This document shows positions 8,762 to 17,807 of a stretch of DNA of 64,000 bases, in pieces. The stretch spans positions 2,542,001 to 2,606,000 of the forward strand of contig NZ_CP119559.1 of NCBI RefSeq assembly GCF_029278565.1. Direction: 5' to 3'. Made by a program: the position numbers and the translations under genes. This stretch comes from Haloarcula halophila. Its GTDB lineage: Archaea > Halobacteriota > Halobacteria > Halobacteriales > Haloarculaceae. The number at the start of each line of letters is the position of its first letter. Position 1 is the first letter of the stretch. The notes beneath the pieces are model-generated. The model was not told the origin of the DNA and made no database searches. It saw only the letters and a program-made list of their open reading frames with translations.

Positions 8762-9412
8762 TCAGTCTACGGCCGTCCATTCCGTCGGCTGGTCGGGGAG
8801 GCCGCTGACCCGGATCTCCTGGCCGGTCCCGGACTCCCGGAGGTCGATCCGGCCGTCGAACGCCTGTGCGATGCTACCCAGAACGCGGTCGTCGTGTGCT
8901 CTGGGGTCGATGACACAGACACCGAGCCCGTCGGCGGTCCGGATTCGACTCGTCACGGTGTTGATAAACCGGTAGACCGGCCGGACGTCGTCGCTGTAGA
9001 CCAGCAGCGGCGTTAGGGTGTAGATCCCCGTCCGGACGGCGTCGAACCCCCGGGCGTACACCTGCTCGTACTGTCCGGCGTACTCGATCCCGATCCCGGT
9101 GAGGTCGGCGGGCGTTCCGACGGAGGAGACGAACTCGCCGAGGTCGTCGCTGCTGTCCCCCGCACAGTCGACGACGCGGACCCGGCCGTTCGAGAGATCC
9201 TCACCCGTCCGGTCGATGCCGGCAAGCAGCTCCCGTGCACTCACGTCGGCGGCGATGAGCACGATCCCGTCGCCCCTGTCCGCGGTCAGCAGCTCCAGCG
9301 CGAACCGCCGTGTCCCGCCCAGTATCGGTCCGGCGACCAGGAGGCTCGTCCCGGGCTCCACCGGCGCTATCGGGAGGTCGCCGAAGCCGTACTGTCTGTC
9401 GAGTTGTTCCAT
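8762..9412 (-). CDS. RecA-fold (KaiC-like) protein with degenerate P-loop
   Basis: A 216-residue protein with a single RecA/KaiC-type core: a P-loop position AGPILGGTRRFAL at residues 32-44, strand VLIAADVSAREL, and later TLTPLLVYSDDVRPVYRFINTV and VIDPRAHDD, the pattern of haloarchaeal regulatory RecA-fold proteins (DUF7504-like, from memory). The P-loop lacks the GK[ST] lysine, so ATP hydrolysis is doubtful. Its ATG is one nucleotide after the stop of the pseudo-receiver/GAF gene, so the two are co-translated and probably work together in signalling. The role is inferred. Confidence 0.7.
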   Translation of the reverse strand: MEQLDRQYGFGDLPIAPVEPGTSLLVAGPILGGTRRFALELLTADRGDGIVLIAADVSARELLAGIDRTGEDLSNGRVRVVDCAGDSSDDLGEFVSSVGTPADLTGIGIEYAGQYEQVYARGFDAVRTGIYTLTPLLVYSDDVRPVYRFINTVTSRIRTADGLGVCVIDPRAHDDRVLGSIAQAFDGRIDLRESGTGQEIRVSGLPDQPTEWTAVD

Positions 9413-9413
9413 C

Positions 9414-10322
9414 TCATTCCACCCCGTCAGATAGTCGTTTCCGCAACCGCAGTTGCTCCTGCACTTCGTCGGCGAACCGACGGAGGTCCTCGCGCTCGGC
9501 ACGGCTGTACGAGCGTGGCTCGTCGTCGATACAACAGACCGCTCCCAACGCGTTCCCCGCCTCGTCGGTGATCCGTGCGCCGGCGTAGGACCTGATGTCC
9601 AGTTCGTCGAGTCGGTCGACGGCCGAGAACCGCGGGTCCTCGTGGACGTCCTCGACGACCAGCACCTCGTCTGTCAGGATCGTGTGGGTACAGATCGTGT
9701 CTTCGCGGGCCAGGGTCGGCCAGTTGGCGCCGACACAGGCGATGAACCGTTCCTCGTGGGCGTCGACCAGGCCGATGAAGGCGACGTTGATGTCGAAGTG
9801 GTTCGCGATCAGCGTCGTCAGCCGATGGAACGTCGCTTCCGCACCGAGTTCGTCGATGTCGTACTCGCCGACGGCGGCGAGCCGTTCGGTCTCGTCGGCC
9901 GGAATTGGATACGCCGCTTGGCTGGACGACCGAACGGCGTTTCCGACGACATCGACCAACCGCTCGCGGGCGTTCGGGACAGTCTGTGGGACGTACTCGA
10001 CGATCTGGTCCGGCCGCTCTCGCGGAAGGTCCGAGGGGGAGTCGGCGGTAAACAGCACACAGACGCAGTCGGGATTCGAGGTCCGCACCGCGTCGACGGC
10101 GTCGAACGCGTCGCCGTCCGGGAACGTCGTCGCAGTCACGACACAGTCCGTGTCGGCAGTGACGGTCGTCTCGATATCGGCTATCGAACCGACCGAACCG
10201 ACAGCCAGTCCGGCGGCTTCCAGTGCGTCGACTGTTGCCGACCGTTCGCTCGCGTCGGGGTCGGCAACGACGACAGCCGGCGAATCCACAGTCACACCGT
10301 CACACTCACTCTCTACCCTCAT
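9414..10322 (-). CDS. Pseudo-receiver plus GAF domain signalling protein
   Basis: A 302-residue protein from ATG 10322. Residues about 18-130 have the receiver fold pattern (AVVVADPDASERS acid pocket, EYVPQTVPNARERL end), but the strand that should carry the phospho-acceptor Asp reads CVVTATTFPDGD, with no Asp at the site. Residues about 160-295 are a GAF domain (ANHFDINVAFIGLVDAHEERF, CTHTILTDEVLVVEDV, YAGARITDEAGNALGAVCCID). This GAF type is common in haloarchaeal sensory regulators and may bind a small ligand. It is translationally linked to the RecA-fold gene downstream. The upstream extension to 10841 overlaps purU and is rejected. Confidence 0.75.
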   Translation of the reverse strand: MRVESECDGVTVDSPAVVVADPDASERSATVDALEAAGLAVGSVGSIADIETTVTADTDCVVTATTFPDGDAFDAVDAVRTSNPDCVCVLFTADSPSDLPRERPDQIVEYVPQTVPNARERLVDVVGNAVRSSSQAAYPIPADETERLAAVGEYDIDELGAEATFHRLTTLIANHFDINVAFIGLVDAHEERFIACVGANWPTLAREDTICTHTILTDEVLVVEDVHEDPRFSAVDRLDELDIRSYAGARITDEAGNALGAVCCIDDEPRSYSRAEREDLRRFADEVQEQLRLRKRLSDGVE

Positions 10323-10387
10323 AGATGTGACGCCCTGATCGACGGAAAACGAAGGCTTTTGCACTATCCCGGTCCAACGGCGGAGCA

Positions 10388-10420
10388 ATGAGCGTACGTA
10401 CCCGACGGTGGTGGCCGTGA
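10388..10420 (+). other. Possible 10-codon leader ORF overlapping the purU start
   Basis: ATG 10388 opens MSVRTRRWWP and stops at TGA 10418-10420, overlapping the purU GTG start at 10417 (GTGA). The ATG lies 25 nt after a TTTTGC box (10357-10362), the same spacing seen for cofH and cofG, so a transcript could begin here. It may be a leader peptide or simply chance. Confidence 0.3.
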
Positions 10421-11391
10421 CCCGCGGTCTCACCGAGATCACGGTCGTCGGCGACGACGATACCGGTCTCATCGCCGAGGTGACCAGCCTGCTGTTCGAA
10501 CGCAGCATCAACATCGAAGACCTCGACCAGGCCGTCCGGGACGGAGTCTTCCGGATGACGATGCACGTCGACACCAGTGGGATGGTGACGACCGAGGAGA
10601 CACTCCGCGAGGACCTGACGGAACTGGGCGAGAAACTCGGCGTCGACCTCCAGGTCCGGTTCCCCGCCGACCGCGAGACCCAGTCCATCGCCGTCCTCGT
10701 GACCAAGGAGTCACACTGTCTCGAAGCCCTCTTCGAGGCCTGGGCCAACGGGGACCTCGGTGCCGACATCGAGGTCGTCATCGGGAACCACAGCGACCTC
10801 CAACCCCTGGCCGAGAAGTACGACGTTCCCTTCCACGACATCGGCGACGAGAAGGGGACGCCCGACGAGGACCAGTTGCTGGACCTGCTTGCGAGCTACG
10901 ACGCCGACCTCATCGTGCTGGCCCGCTACATGCGCATCCTCTCGCCGGACGTCGTCTTCCGCTACGAGAGCCGGATCATCAACGTCCACCCGAGCCTGCT
11001 GCCCGCCTTCCCCGGCGGGTCGGCGTACATGCAGGCCATCGAGGAAGGCGTTCGCATCGCCGGGGTCACCGCACACTACGTGACGACGGACCTCGACCAG
11101 GGACCGATCATCACCCAGCGGGCGTTCAACGTGCCCGACGAGGCCACCGAGGAGGACCTCCAGCAGATGGGCCAGCCGCTCGAAGCCGACGCGTTGCTGG
11201 AGGCGATCCGGCTGCACCTCAACGACGAGGTCACCGTCCACCGCGGTCGGACGAAACTCCGCGACGACGAGGTCGATGCCCAACTGGGCGCTCCGACGGA
11301 CCTCAACGAACTCAATCCCGACCGTCCGATCGACGGATTGGGGGAGTTCGTCGCCGAGGAGGACGGACCCGAAACCGAGGCCGACGACTAG
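10417..11391 (+). CDS. purU: Formyltetrahydrofolate deformylase PurU
   Basis: About 324 residues. The N-terminal ACT domain (LTEITVVGDDDTGLIAEVT) is followed by a formyltransferase-fold domain with INVHPSLLPAFPGG (catalytic Asn/His region) and DLDQGPII (catalytic Asp region). It hydrolyses 10-formyl-THF to formate and THF; in archaea with formate-using PurT-type steps this can feed purine synthesis, which fits the neighbours purS/Q and purC. There is no ATG in frame; GTG codons at 10408, 10411 and 10417 are possible starts. I chose 10417 because homologues begin near TRGLTEIT and because of the GTGA overlap with the mini-ORF. The C-terminal 40 residues are acidic. Confidence 0.87.
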   Translation: MTRGLTEITVVGDDDTGLIAEVTSLLFERSINIEDLDQAVRDGVFRMTMHVDTSGMVTTEETLREDLTELGEKLGVDLQVRFPADRETQSIAVLVTKESHCLEALFEAWANGDLGADIEVVIGNHSDLQPLAEKYDVPFHDIGDEKGTPDEDQLLDLLASYDADLIVLARYMRILSPDVVFRYESRIINVHPSLLPAFPGGSAYMQAIEEGVRIAGVTAHYVTTDLDQGPIITQRAFNVPDEATEEDLQQMGQPLEADALLEAIRLHLNDEVTVHRGRTKLRDDEVDAQLGAPTDLNELNPDRPIDGLGEFVAEEDGPETEADD

Positions 11392-11505
11392 ACGTTCCGG
11401 GGTTTTCCGAGAACTACCGAAACCGATCGTCTCAGTCGCTCTGTCTTCACCTTCTCGTCGCGCCCCGGTCCGAAGACGACGGTGACGAGACGGGGGACTT
11501 CCGAC

Positions 11506-12540
11506 TCAGAGGTCCCGGACGGCGTCGATCGCGGCCTCCAGCGATGGCGCGTCGAAGACGTTCCCGTCCACGTAGGCGTTCGTCCCGGCACAGTAGAGGT
11601 CGCCCATCGCGTCGATCACCGACCGGTCGAGCGGTTCGGGCGACCGTTCACAGAGCGATTTCCAGTCGGCGACCCCTTCCTCGGTGGCTCGCTGTTTGGC
11701 CTCGCTCACCGCCTCGACCCACTCGGGCTGGGTCCGCTTGTGGTACTGGCGGATGACCTCCTTCGAGACCTGCTGGCCGTCGGCCGAAAAGCGGTTCTCG
11801 TCGAAGGTCCCCACCACGTCGGCGATGCGGATCTGGCCGCCGTGGTAGAGACACTCGATCTTGCCGTCCTCGTGGACCAGGCCGGCGTCATCGGCCTGTC
11901 CGGTGACGATGTGGTTGACCGCCCGAGCGAGTTCCTCCAGCCGGTCGACGTCGGCGACGCCGGCGATCCGGTCGGCCTCCTCGCGGTCGAGGTACCGGTC
12001 CTGTTCCTCGTATTTCGTCGAGAACTCGACGACCGGCGTCTCCAGGTCGACCGGTTCCGCTGGCCACTCCGCGGCGTCGAGGCCGTGGTCGGCTGGGTCG
12101 GTCCGGGACCGTAGCGAGGAGCCGACCGGCACGCGGTTCCGGAAGACGATCTCCAGGGGAATCAGGTAGTTCTCGCCGGCGTCGGCGTGGTAGGCGTCGT
12201 AGTCGTAGGCCCCGTCGACGAAGGGGAGCTCGGGCACCTGCGTCAACGAGATGACCATCTCCTCGGGTGCGGTGCCGGTCGAGAGCGCCTCGCCGAGGTC
12301 GACGGTCTCGTCGTGATCGGGAAGACGGACGCCCTCGTAGTGTGTCGGGATGTGGTTCTCCTCTAGCAGTTGGAAGTTGAACGCCCCCATCGTACACAGC
12401 GAGGCCCCTTTCTCCGGAATCCGGTCGGGCATCTTCCCCCAGTCGAACACCGAGTAGTCGTCGGTGAACACGAAGGCCCCGCGGCCCAGTTCCTCGGCCG
12501 TGGCAGGTTCGTCGATACGGAAATCCTTGACGCTCGTCAT
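11506..12540 (-). CDS. purC: Phosphoribosylaminoimidazole-succinocarboxamide synthase PurC
   Basis: A 344-residue SAICAR synthetase from ATG 12540 ([21 protein letters not shown]). Family features seen are [26 protein letters not shown], the [16 protein letters not shown] region, and the catalytic/ATP region [15 protein letters not shown]. It is longer than bacterial PurC (about 240 aa), as is usual in haloarchaea. It joins aspartate to CAIR in an ATP-dependent step of purine synthesis. It is convergent with purU, 114 bp apart, and 36 bp downstream of nadE on the same strand. Confidence 0.9.
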   Translation of the reverse strand: MTSVKDFRIDEPATAEELGRGAFVFTDDYSVFDWGKMPDRIPEKGASLCTMGAFNFQLLEENHIPTHYEGVRLPDHDETVDLGEALSTGTAPEEMVISLTQVPELPFVDGAYDYDAYHADAGENYLIPLEIVFRNRVPVGSSLRSRTDPADHGLDAAEWPAEPVDLETPVVEFSTKYEEQDRYLDREEADRIAGVADVDRLEELARAVNHIVTGQADDAGLVHEDGKIECLYHGGQIRIADVVGTFDENRFSADGQQVSKEVIRQYHKRTQPEWVEAVSEAKQRATEEGVADWKSLCERSPEPLDRSVIDAMGDLYCAGTNAYVDGNVFDAPSLEAAIDAVRDL

Positions 12541-12576
12541 TAGCGGGGGGTTTCGGGGCCGACACAAAGACGTTTC

Positions 12577-13461
12577 TCACTCGCCGCTGTCCGGGACTGT
12601 CGGCCGCCGGACCCGCCCCTCGACGCCCGGAACCGGTGGTCTGGCCCGTTTGTGAGCCGTTTGCGAACACATCTCGACGAACTGGCGCGCGGTCGAACTG
12701 TCCACGCCGACCGCGTCGGCGGCCGCCTCGACAGACACGCCCTGTTCGATGATCCGGTACAGCAGTGAGTCGATCACGTCGTAGCTCGCGCCGAGATCGT
12801 CGGCGTCCGTCTGTCCCGGACGGAAACCGGCGGTGGGTTCTTTTCCGACGATGTGGTCCGGCACCCCGAGGTGCTCCGCCAGCGCACGGACCTCGGTCTT
12901 GTAGAGGTCGCCAAGCGGGAACAGGTCGGCGGCACCGTCGCCGTGTTTGGTGACGTAGCCGAGCAACAGTTCCGAGCGGTTGACCGTCCCGAGGACGAGG
13001 CGGTTCGTCCGGGTCGCGGCGTAATACGCACACAGCATCCGCAGTCGTGCGATCGCGTTCTCGCGGGCACGGCCGGCCGTCGGCGTCGATCGCTTGGAGT
13101 CGGCAGGGTCGAGGGCGGGTGCGACCGTCTGGTCGAACTGGAGGAGCAAGGGTCGAAGCTGGACGCGCTCGAACGGCATTCCGAGCGCGTCGGCGACGGT
13201 ACTGGCTTCCAGTGCCGCGGTGGCGTCGGTTTTGTGACACGGGAGTCCGAGGCCGAGGACTCGTTCGGGACCGAGTGCTTCGACGGCAAGCGTCGCCGCT
13301 ACCGTCGAGTCGAGACCCCCGCTCATCGCGACGACGACGCCGTCGGCCCCCGCCGACTGAACGCGGTCCTGAATGAACGAGACGAGTGCCGATTCGGTTG
13401 CCGAGATGTCGTCGATGGCGTCCGATAGCAGATCAGAGGGATGATCGGTGCGTTCGTGCAT
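12577..13461 (-). CDS. nadE: NAD+ synthase NadE
   Basis: A 294-residue N-type ATP pyrophosphatase. The PP-loop SGGLDSTVAA is at about residues 46-55; LVLGTVNRSELLLGYVTKHGDGAADLFPLGDLYKTEV is the characteristic NadE block, and KEPTAGFRPGQTDADDLG follows. It amidates deamido-NAD to NAD+. There is no glutaminase domain, so it is the ammonia-dependent form or needs a partner. It diverges from the cation exchanger gene at 13611. Confidence 0.9.
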   Translation of the reverse strand: MHERTDHPSDLLSDAIDDISATESALVSFIQDRVQSAGADGVVVAMSGGLDSTVAATLAVEALGPERVLGLGLPCHKTDATAALEASTVADALGMPFERVQLRPLLLQFDQTVAPALDPADSKRSTPTAGRARENAIARLRMLCAYYAATRTNRLVLGTVNRSELLLGYVTKHGDGAADLFPLGDLYKTEVRALAEHLGVPDHIVGKEPTAGFRPGQTDADDLGASYDVIDSLLYRIIEQGVSVEAAADAVGVDSSTARQFVEMCSQTAHKRARPPVPGVEGRVRRPTVPDSGE

Positions 13462-13610
13462 TGGATATCTCTTACAGATGCAACTCCAGCCGCTACCGAC
13501 CTTTACGCCTGATCCTTAAACACCTGAGAGAGTACGGATGGCTGCTAGCACGTTTGGAGCCGACCGCCCGAGGGGAACCACTTTGGTCACGGCGCGGGAT
13601 ACCGCAGGTG

Positions 13611-14624
13611 ATGGCCGCGAACCTGCTCGTCGAGGGTGGTATCATCGTCGCTGCCACGATCGCGATCTGGAAAGGCAGCGACTGGCTGGAGTCGTCGAGC
13701 GAACAACTTTCGACGTACTACGGGCTCCCACAGGTCGTCCAGGGGGCGATCGTCGTCGCCGTCGGCTCCAGTTTCCCGGAACTGGCGACCGTCGTCGTCG
13801 CGGCCCTGGGGGGGTCGATGCCCCTCGGCGTCGGTGCGATCGTCGGCTCGGCGATCTTCAACATCCTGGTGATCCCAGCCGTCGCCGGGATCGCTACCGA
13901 GGACGACATCGAGTCCAACCGGACGCTCGTCTACAAGGAGGCACAGTTCTACATGCTCGCGGTGTCGGTGTTGCTCATCACCTTCGCCATGGCGGTGATC
14001 TACTACCCCGGTGAGGCGACCTTGATGGGTGACGTGACCCGACCGCTGGCACTGATGCCGCTCGGACTGTACGGACTCTACATCTTCATCCAGTACCAAG
14101 ACACCGCGGACCACCAGGCCGACGACGACGGCGGCGACATCGCCGTCGGCAGACAGTGGCTCTTCCTGCTCGCGGGGCTGGGCGTCATCCTCGTCGCCGT
14201 CGAGAGCCTGGTCCACTCGGTCGGCGTCATCGGCCGAGCCGCCGGGGTCCAGGAGTTCCTGCTGGGTGTGACGATCCTGGCTGGGGCCACCTCGCTGCCG
14301 GATACCCTGGTCAGTGTCCGGGCGGCAAAGGACGACCGCGGAGTCGCGTCGCTGGCGAACGTGCTGGGATCGAACACGTTCGACCTGCTCGTGGCGATCC
14401 CGCTCGGCGTGCTCATCGCCGGCACCTGGACGGTCGATTTCGCCATGGCCGTCCCGATGTTCGGCGCCCTGACCGGAGCGACGATACTGCTCTTTACCGC
14501 GTTGCGGACCGATCTCGCCTTGAGCGACCTGGAGTCGTACGCGCTGCTGGGTGCCTATCTCGTCTTCGTCGGCTGGGTCGTCTCCGAGTCCCTGGGGATC
14601 GTCACGGGTATGCTGCCGGCGTAG
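13611..14624 (+). CDS. Sodium/calcium exchanger (CaCA) family membrane protein
   Basis: A 337-residue membrane protein with about ten hydrophobic segments and the two inverted alpha-repeats of the CaCA family: GSSFPELATVVVAAL with GSAIFNILVIP, then GATSLPDTLVSVRAA with NVLGSNTFDLLVAIP. These carry the acidic residues that bind cation. An acidic cytosolic loop (HQADDDGGD) separates the halves. It is probably a Na+(H+)/Ca2+ antiporter; ion specificity is inferred. ATG 13611 is chosen since upstream in-frame residues are not membrane-like. Confidence 0.85.
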   Translation: MAANLLVEGGIIVAATIAIWKGSDWLESSSEQLSTYYGLPQVVQGAIVVAVGSSFPELATVVVAALGGSMPLGVGAIVGSAIFNILVIPAVAGIATEDDIESNRTLVYKEAQFYMLAVSVLLITFAMAVIYYPGEATLMGDVTRPLALMPLGLYGLYIFIQYQDTADHQADDDGGDIAVGRQWLFLLAGLGVILVAVESLVHSVGVIGRAAGVQEFLLGVTILAGATSLPDTLVSVRAAKDDRGVASLANVLGSNTFDLLVAIPLGVLIAGTWTVDFAMAVPMFGALTGATILLFTALRTDLALSDLESYALLGAYLVFVGWVVSESLGIVTGMLPA

Positions 14625-14656
14625 GGTACTGGCCAGAACACCCGGTCCCGCCATGC

Positions 14657-14662
14657 TTTTGC
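14657..14662 (+). promoter_or_regulatory. TTTTGC promoter-like box of cofH
   Basis: TTTTGC at 14657-14662 ends 24 nt before the cofH ATG. The same hexamer occurs 23 nt before the preferred cofG start and 25 nt before the purU mini-ORF, consistent with a TATA-like element of leaderless transcripts. Confidence 0.45.
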
Positions 14663-14686
14663 CTGCCCCCACCTAGTCCGAGACAG

Positions 14687-16024
14687 ATGTCTGACGCCGT
14701 CCCGACGGGTGACCTGGAGTTCACCCACCAGCCGACAACCGACCAGTCCTTCGAGAACGCACTGGCGAAGGCGCGGGACGGCGAGCGCTTGACCGTCGCC
14801 GACGGCGTCGAACTCATCACGACCGGGACCGATCGGGACGGCATCGACCGCCGTCGCAAGGAGCAGGTACTGGAGGCCGCCGACCGCCGGCGGGCCGAGG
14901 TCGTCGGCGACGAGGTGACCTTCGTCGCCAACCTCAACAACAACGTCACGACCGCCTGCAACACCGGCTGTCTGTTCTGTAACTTCAAAGACCGCTCCGA
15001 GCAGTTCCGGAGCAGCTACCAGGAGGATCACGGCGGGTTCACGAAGACACCGGCCGAATCCCGCGAGATCGTCGCGGATGCCGTCGAGCGCGGGATCTAC
15101 GAGGTCTGTTCGGTCTCTGGCCTTCACCCGGCGCTGGCACTGGACGAGGAGCACCGCGAACTGCTGGAAGCGAGCGACCGCGAGGAGCTGAACTACCGCC
15201 CGCCGGCCGACTACGACGTCGATCCGGGGACCTACTGCGAGCAGATCCGGGCGATGGACGTCGGCGGCGTCCACGTCCACTCGATGACCCCGGAGGAGGC
15301 CTACCACGCCCGCCGGGGGACCGACTGGGCCTACGAGGAGGTGTTCCGCCGCCTCTCGCGTGCCGGGCTGGACAGCGTCCCCGGGACCGCCGCAGAGATC
15401 CTCGTCGACGAAGTCCGGGAGGTCATCTGTCCGGCCAAGATCGACTCCGCCGAGTGGCTGGAAGCGATGGAGGCGGCCGCGGCCGTCGGCCTGGACACGA
15501 CGGCGACGATCATGTACGGTCACGTCGAGAACGCGAAACACCGGGTACTCCACCTCCAGCGGGTCCGCGAGTTACAGGATCGCACCGGCGCGATCACGGA
15601 GTTCGTCCCGCTCTCGTTTGTCCACGAGGAGACGCCCCTCTACGAGCGGGGGCTGGTCGACGGCGGTGCCAGCCGCGACGAGGACGAACTGATGATCGCC
15701 GTCTCGCGGCTGTTTCTGGACAACGTCGACCACATCCAATCGTCGTGGGTCAAGTACGGCGACAGCCAGGGGCTGAAGATGCTGACCTGCGGGGCCGACG
15801 ACTTCATGGGGACGATCCTCTCGGAAGAGATCACGAAACGCGCCGGCGGGGACTACGGGGAGTTCCGCTCGATCAGGGAGTACGCCGACATGATCTCGGC
15901 GATCGGTCGCACGCCGGTCGAACGCTCGACGGACTACGAACACCGCCGGGTCGTCGACCCCGACGCCGACGCCGTCGGCCCGGAACTCGGGCCGAAGGCC
16001 GACGGGACGCCGCTGTTGGAGTGA
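14687..16024 (+). CDS. cofH: F420 biosynthesis FO synthase subunit CofH
   Basis: A 445-residue radical SAM enzyme. The cluster cysteines C91, C95 and C98 form the classic C-x3-C-x2-C (CNTGCLFC). Blocks VPGTAAEILVDEVR and TIMYGHVE are typical of CofH/MqnC-type enzymes. It joins the 4-hydroxybenzyl group of tyrosine to 5-amino-6-ribitylaminouracil; CofG then closes the deazaflavin ring to give FO, the chromophore of F420. It is convergent with cofG-cofC, 28 bp apart. Confidence 0.93.
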   Translation: MSDAVPTGDLEFTHQPTTDQSFENALAKARDGERLTVADGVELITTGTDRDGIDRRRKEQVLEAADRRRAEVVGDEVTFVANLNNNVTTACNTGCLFCNFKDRSEQFRSSYQEDHGGFTKTPAESREIVADAVERGIYEVCSVSGLHPALALDEEHRELLEASDREELNYRPPADYDVDPGTYCEQIRAMDVGGVHVHSMTPEEAYHARRGTDWAYEEVFRRLSRAGLDSVPGTAAEILVDEVREVICPAKIDSAEWLEAMEAAAAVGLDTTATIMYGHVENAKHRVLHLQRVRELQDRTGAITEFVPLSFVHEETPLYERGLVDGGASRDEDELMIAVSRLFLDNVDHIQSSWVKYGDSQGLKMLTCGADDFMGTILSEEITKRAGGDYGEFRSIREYADMISAIGRTPVERSTDYEHRRVVDPDADAVGPELGPKADGTPLLE

Positions 16025-16052
16025 GCGAGTCGGGACGAACCTTGAGGCCCGC

Positions 16053-17162
16053 TCACACCCGGCCGGCCGGGTTCTCGCCCCGGTGTAACACCGAGCGGAA
16101 CCGCCGGCCGTGGGCGTCGTCGCGGTCCAGTGCTGCCCGGATTCGTTCCGAGAGCCACTCGTCGGTCGCGTACCGGTCGTACACCGGCAGCCGCTCGACC
16201 AGCGGGACGCCGGCGTGGTCGGCGACGGCGTCGAGTTCAGTCAGAGCCGGCCACTCGTAGCCGGGGTTGATGTGGTCGACCGTCACCGGTGACACCCCGC
16301 CCAGGTCGTCGATCCCGCAGTCGACCAGTTCCCGCGCCGGTGCGAGGTTCGGGGGCACCTGCACCGAGACCGACTCGGGCAGCGCCGCCCGGGCCATCGC
16401 GGTCACGCGGCGCATCGTCGACAGATCGGGGGAGCCGTCCTGCCAGCGCTCGTTCTCGGCGACCGGCTGGACGATCACTTCCTGGACGTGGCCGTACCGC
16501 CGGTCCAGTTCACGGATAGCCAGCAGGCTCTCGGCCCGGTCGCGCCACTCCTCGCCGATGCCGACGAGGATACCGGTCGTGAAGGGCACGCCCAGTTCCC
16601 CGGCGGTCCGGATCGTCGCCAGGCGCTGGCCGGGGCTCTTCGCTCGCGGCCCGCCGTGGGCCTGGACGTCGGCGGTGGTCTCCAGCATCACGCCCATCGA
16701 GGCGTTCAAGTCCGCGACGGTGGCCATCTGCTCGCGGGTCTGATCTCCCGGGTTGGCGTGCGGGAGCAGCCCCGCCTCCAGGGCGATCTCGCAGGCCTCC
16801 CGGAGGTAGTCGTGGATCGTCTCGTGGCCCCACTCGGCGAGTTGCTCGTGAACAGCCGTATACCGGTCGTCGGGGTCGTCGCCGAACGTAAACAGCGCCT
16901 CCGTACAGCCGGCGTCGGCGCCCCGCCGGCAGGTCTCGCGGATCTCCTCGGGACTCATCAGTTCGGCCTGCCCCGGCGGGTCGTAGTAGGTACAGTACGT
17001 ACAGGTGTACCGGCAGGCCGTCGTCAGCGGCACGAAGACGTTCCGGCAGTAGGAGAACTCCGCGGCGGCGTCGACGTCGTCGGGGGTTACCGACAGCAGG
17101 CGCTCGACCTCGGCGGGATCGAACGCGATGTCGACGTCGTAGGCGTCGGCGCCGGGAATCAC
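16053..17162 (-). CDS. cofG: 7,8-didemethyl-8-hydroxy-5-deazariboflavin synthase CofG
   Basis: A radical SAM enzyme of 369 residues if translated from GTG 17162 (MIPGADAYDVD). The cluster cysteines are C50, C54, C57 (CRYTCTYC). PGYEWPALTELDAV near the C-terminus is typical of CofG. The frame can extend to a TTG at 17189, but a TTTTGC box at 17186-17191 lies 23 nt before the GTG, matching the cofH promoter spacing, so I prefer the shorter form. It follows cofC on the same strand and completes FO synthesis with CofH. Confidence 0.9.
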   Translation of the reverse strand: MIPGADAYDVDIAFDPAEVERLLSVTPDDVDAAAEFSYCRNVFVPLTTACRYTCTYCTYYDPPGQAELMSPEEIRETCRRGADAGCTEALFTFGDDPDDRYTAVHEQLAEWGHETIHDYLREACEIALEAGLLPHANPGDQTREQMATVADLNASMGVMLETTADVQAHGGPRAKSPGQRLATIRTAGELGVPFTTGILVGIGEEWRDRAESLLAIRELDRRYGHVQEVIVQPVAENERWQDGSPDLSTMRRVTAMARAALPESVSVQVPPNLAPARELVDCGIDDLGGVSPVTVDHINPGYEWPALTELDAVADHAGVPLVERLPVYDRYATDEWLSERIRAALDRDDAHGRRFRSVLHRGENPAGRV

Positions 17163-17185
17163 GTCCGGGGCTGGGCGCTGCGGGG

Positions 17186-17191
17186 GCAAAA
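17186..17191 (-). promoter_or_regulatory. TTTTGC promoter-like box of cofG
   Basis: On the minus strand TTTTGC ends 23 nt before the GTG at 17162. It overlaps the alternative TTG start at 17189, which argues against that start and suggests cofG can be transcribed separately from cofC. Confidence 0.4.
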
Positions 17192-17195
17192 GGGT

Positions 17196-17807
17196 TCAGT
17201 TCCGGGTGACGCCGACGCGACCGTCCTCGGCAACGACCTCGAAGCCCGCGTCGGCGAGCCAGTCGGCCGCCCGTCCGTCGCCGTGGAGCAGGACCTCCGC
17301 GAGGTCGCCGGGTTCGTCGATGTCGGTCGCCAGCCGTCGGGAGTCTATCTCGGCCAGGTCGGCGCCGATCTCGCGGGCGATCCGGCGGTGGTCGCGGATC
17401 GAGGCGCCGTGGTAGTCGACTCGGAACTCGGGGTGGCGGACGACGACGGCGTTGGTCCCGCCACCGCGTCCCGGCGCCAGCACCACGTCGGTGTCGGGCG
17501 CGAACAGTCGCTGGACGGCCTCGGTGGTGAGCAACGGGAGGTCCGCCATCACGACGGCCAGATCGCCGCCAGTGTCGTCGAGCAGACCGTTGACGAGCGG
17601 ATCGAGCCCGCGGTCGTCGACGGTCACCGGGACCGGACAGTCGATCGGTCCCGTCGCGACCACGTCGGGTGTGTAGCCGGCCGCAGCGAGCGTCTCGACC
17701 ACGTCACCGAGCATCGCTTCGGCGAACAACAGTCGCTCGTCGGTGTCGAGAACAGCCGCGAGACGCGTCTTCGGGTCCGACCCCGAGACGGGGACGACGA
17801 CGCGCAT
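17196..17807 (-). CDS. cofC: 2-phospho-L-lactate guanylyltransferase CofC
   Basis: A 203-residue nucleotidyltransferase beginning [21 protein letters not shown], the CofC N-terminus, with [18 protein letters not shown] and [16 protein letters not shown] as core substrate-binding blocks. It activates phospholactate (or phosphoenolpyruvate) with GTP for F420 side-chain assembly. Its ATG directly abuts the stop of the upstream signal-anchored protein gene (TAG then ATG), so cetZ, that gene and cofC look like one transcription unit. Confidence 0.9.
   Translation of the reverse strand: MRVVVPVSGSDPKTRLAAVLDTDERLLFAEAMLGDVVETLAAAGYTPDVVATGPIDCPVPVTVDDRGLDPLVNGLLDDTGGDLAVVMADLPLLTTEAVQRLFAPDTDVVLAPGRGGGTNAVVVRHPEFRVDYHGASIRDHRRIAREIGADLAEIDSRRLATDIDEPGDLAEVLLHGDGRAADWLADAGFEVVAEDGRVGVTRN

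Noticed and set aside
17163-17189. TTG start of cofG
   Set aside because: The TTG overlaps a TTTTGC promoter-like box placed at standard spacing before the GTG at 17162; TTG starts are rare. Not fully excluded.
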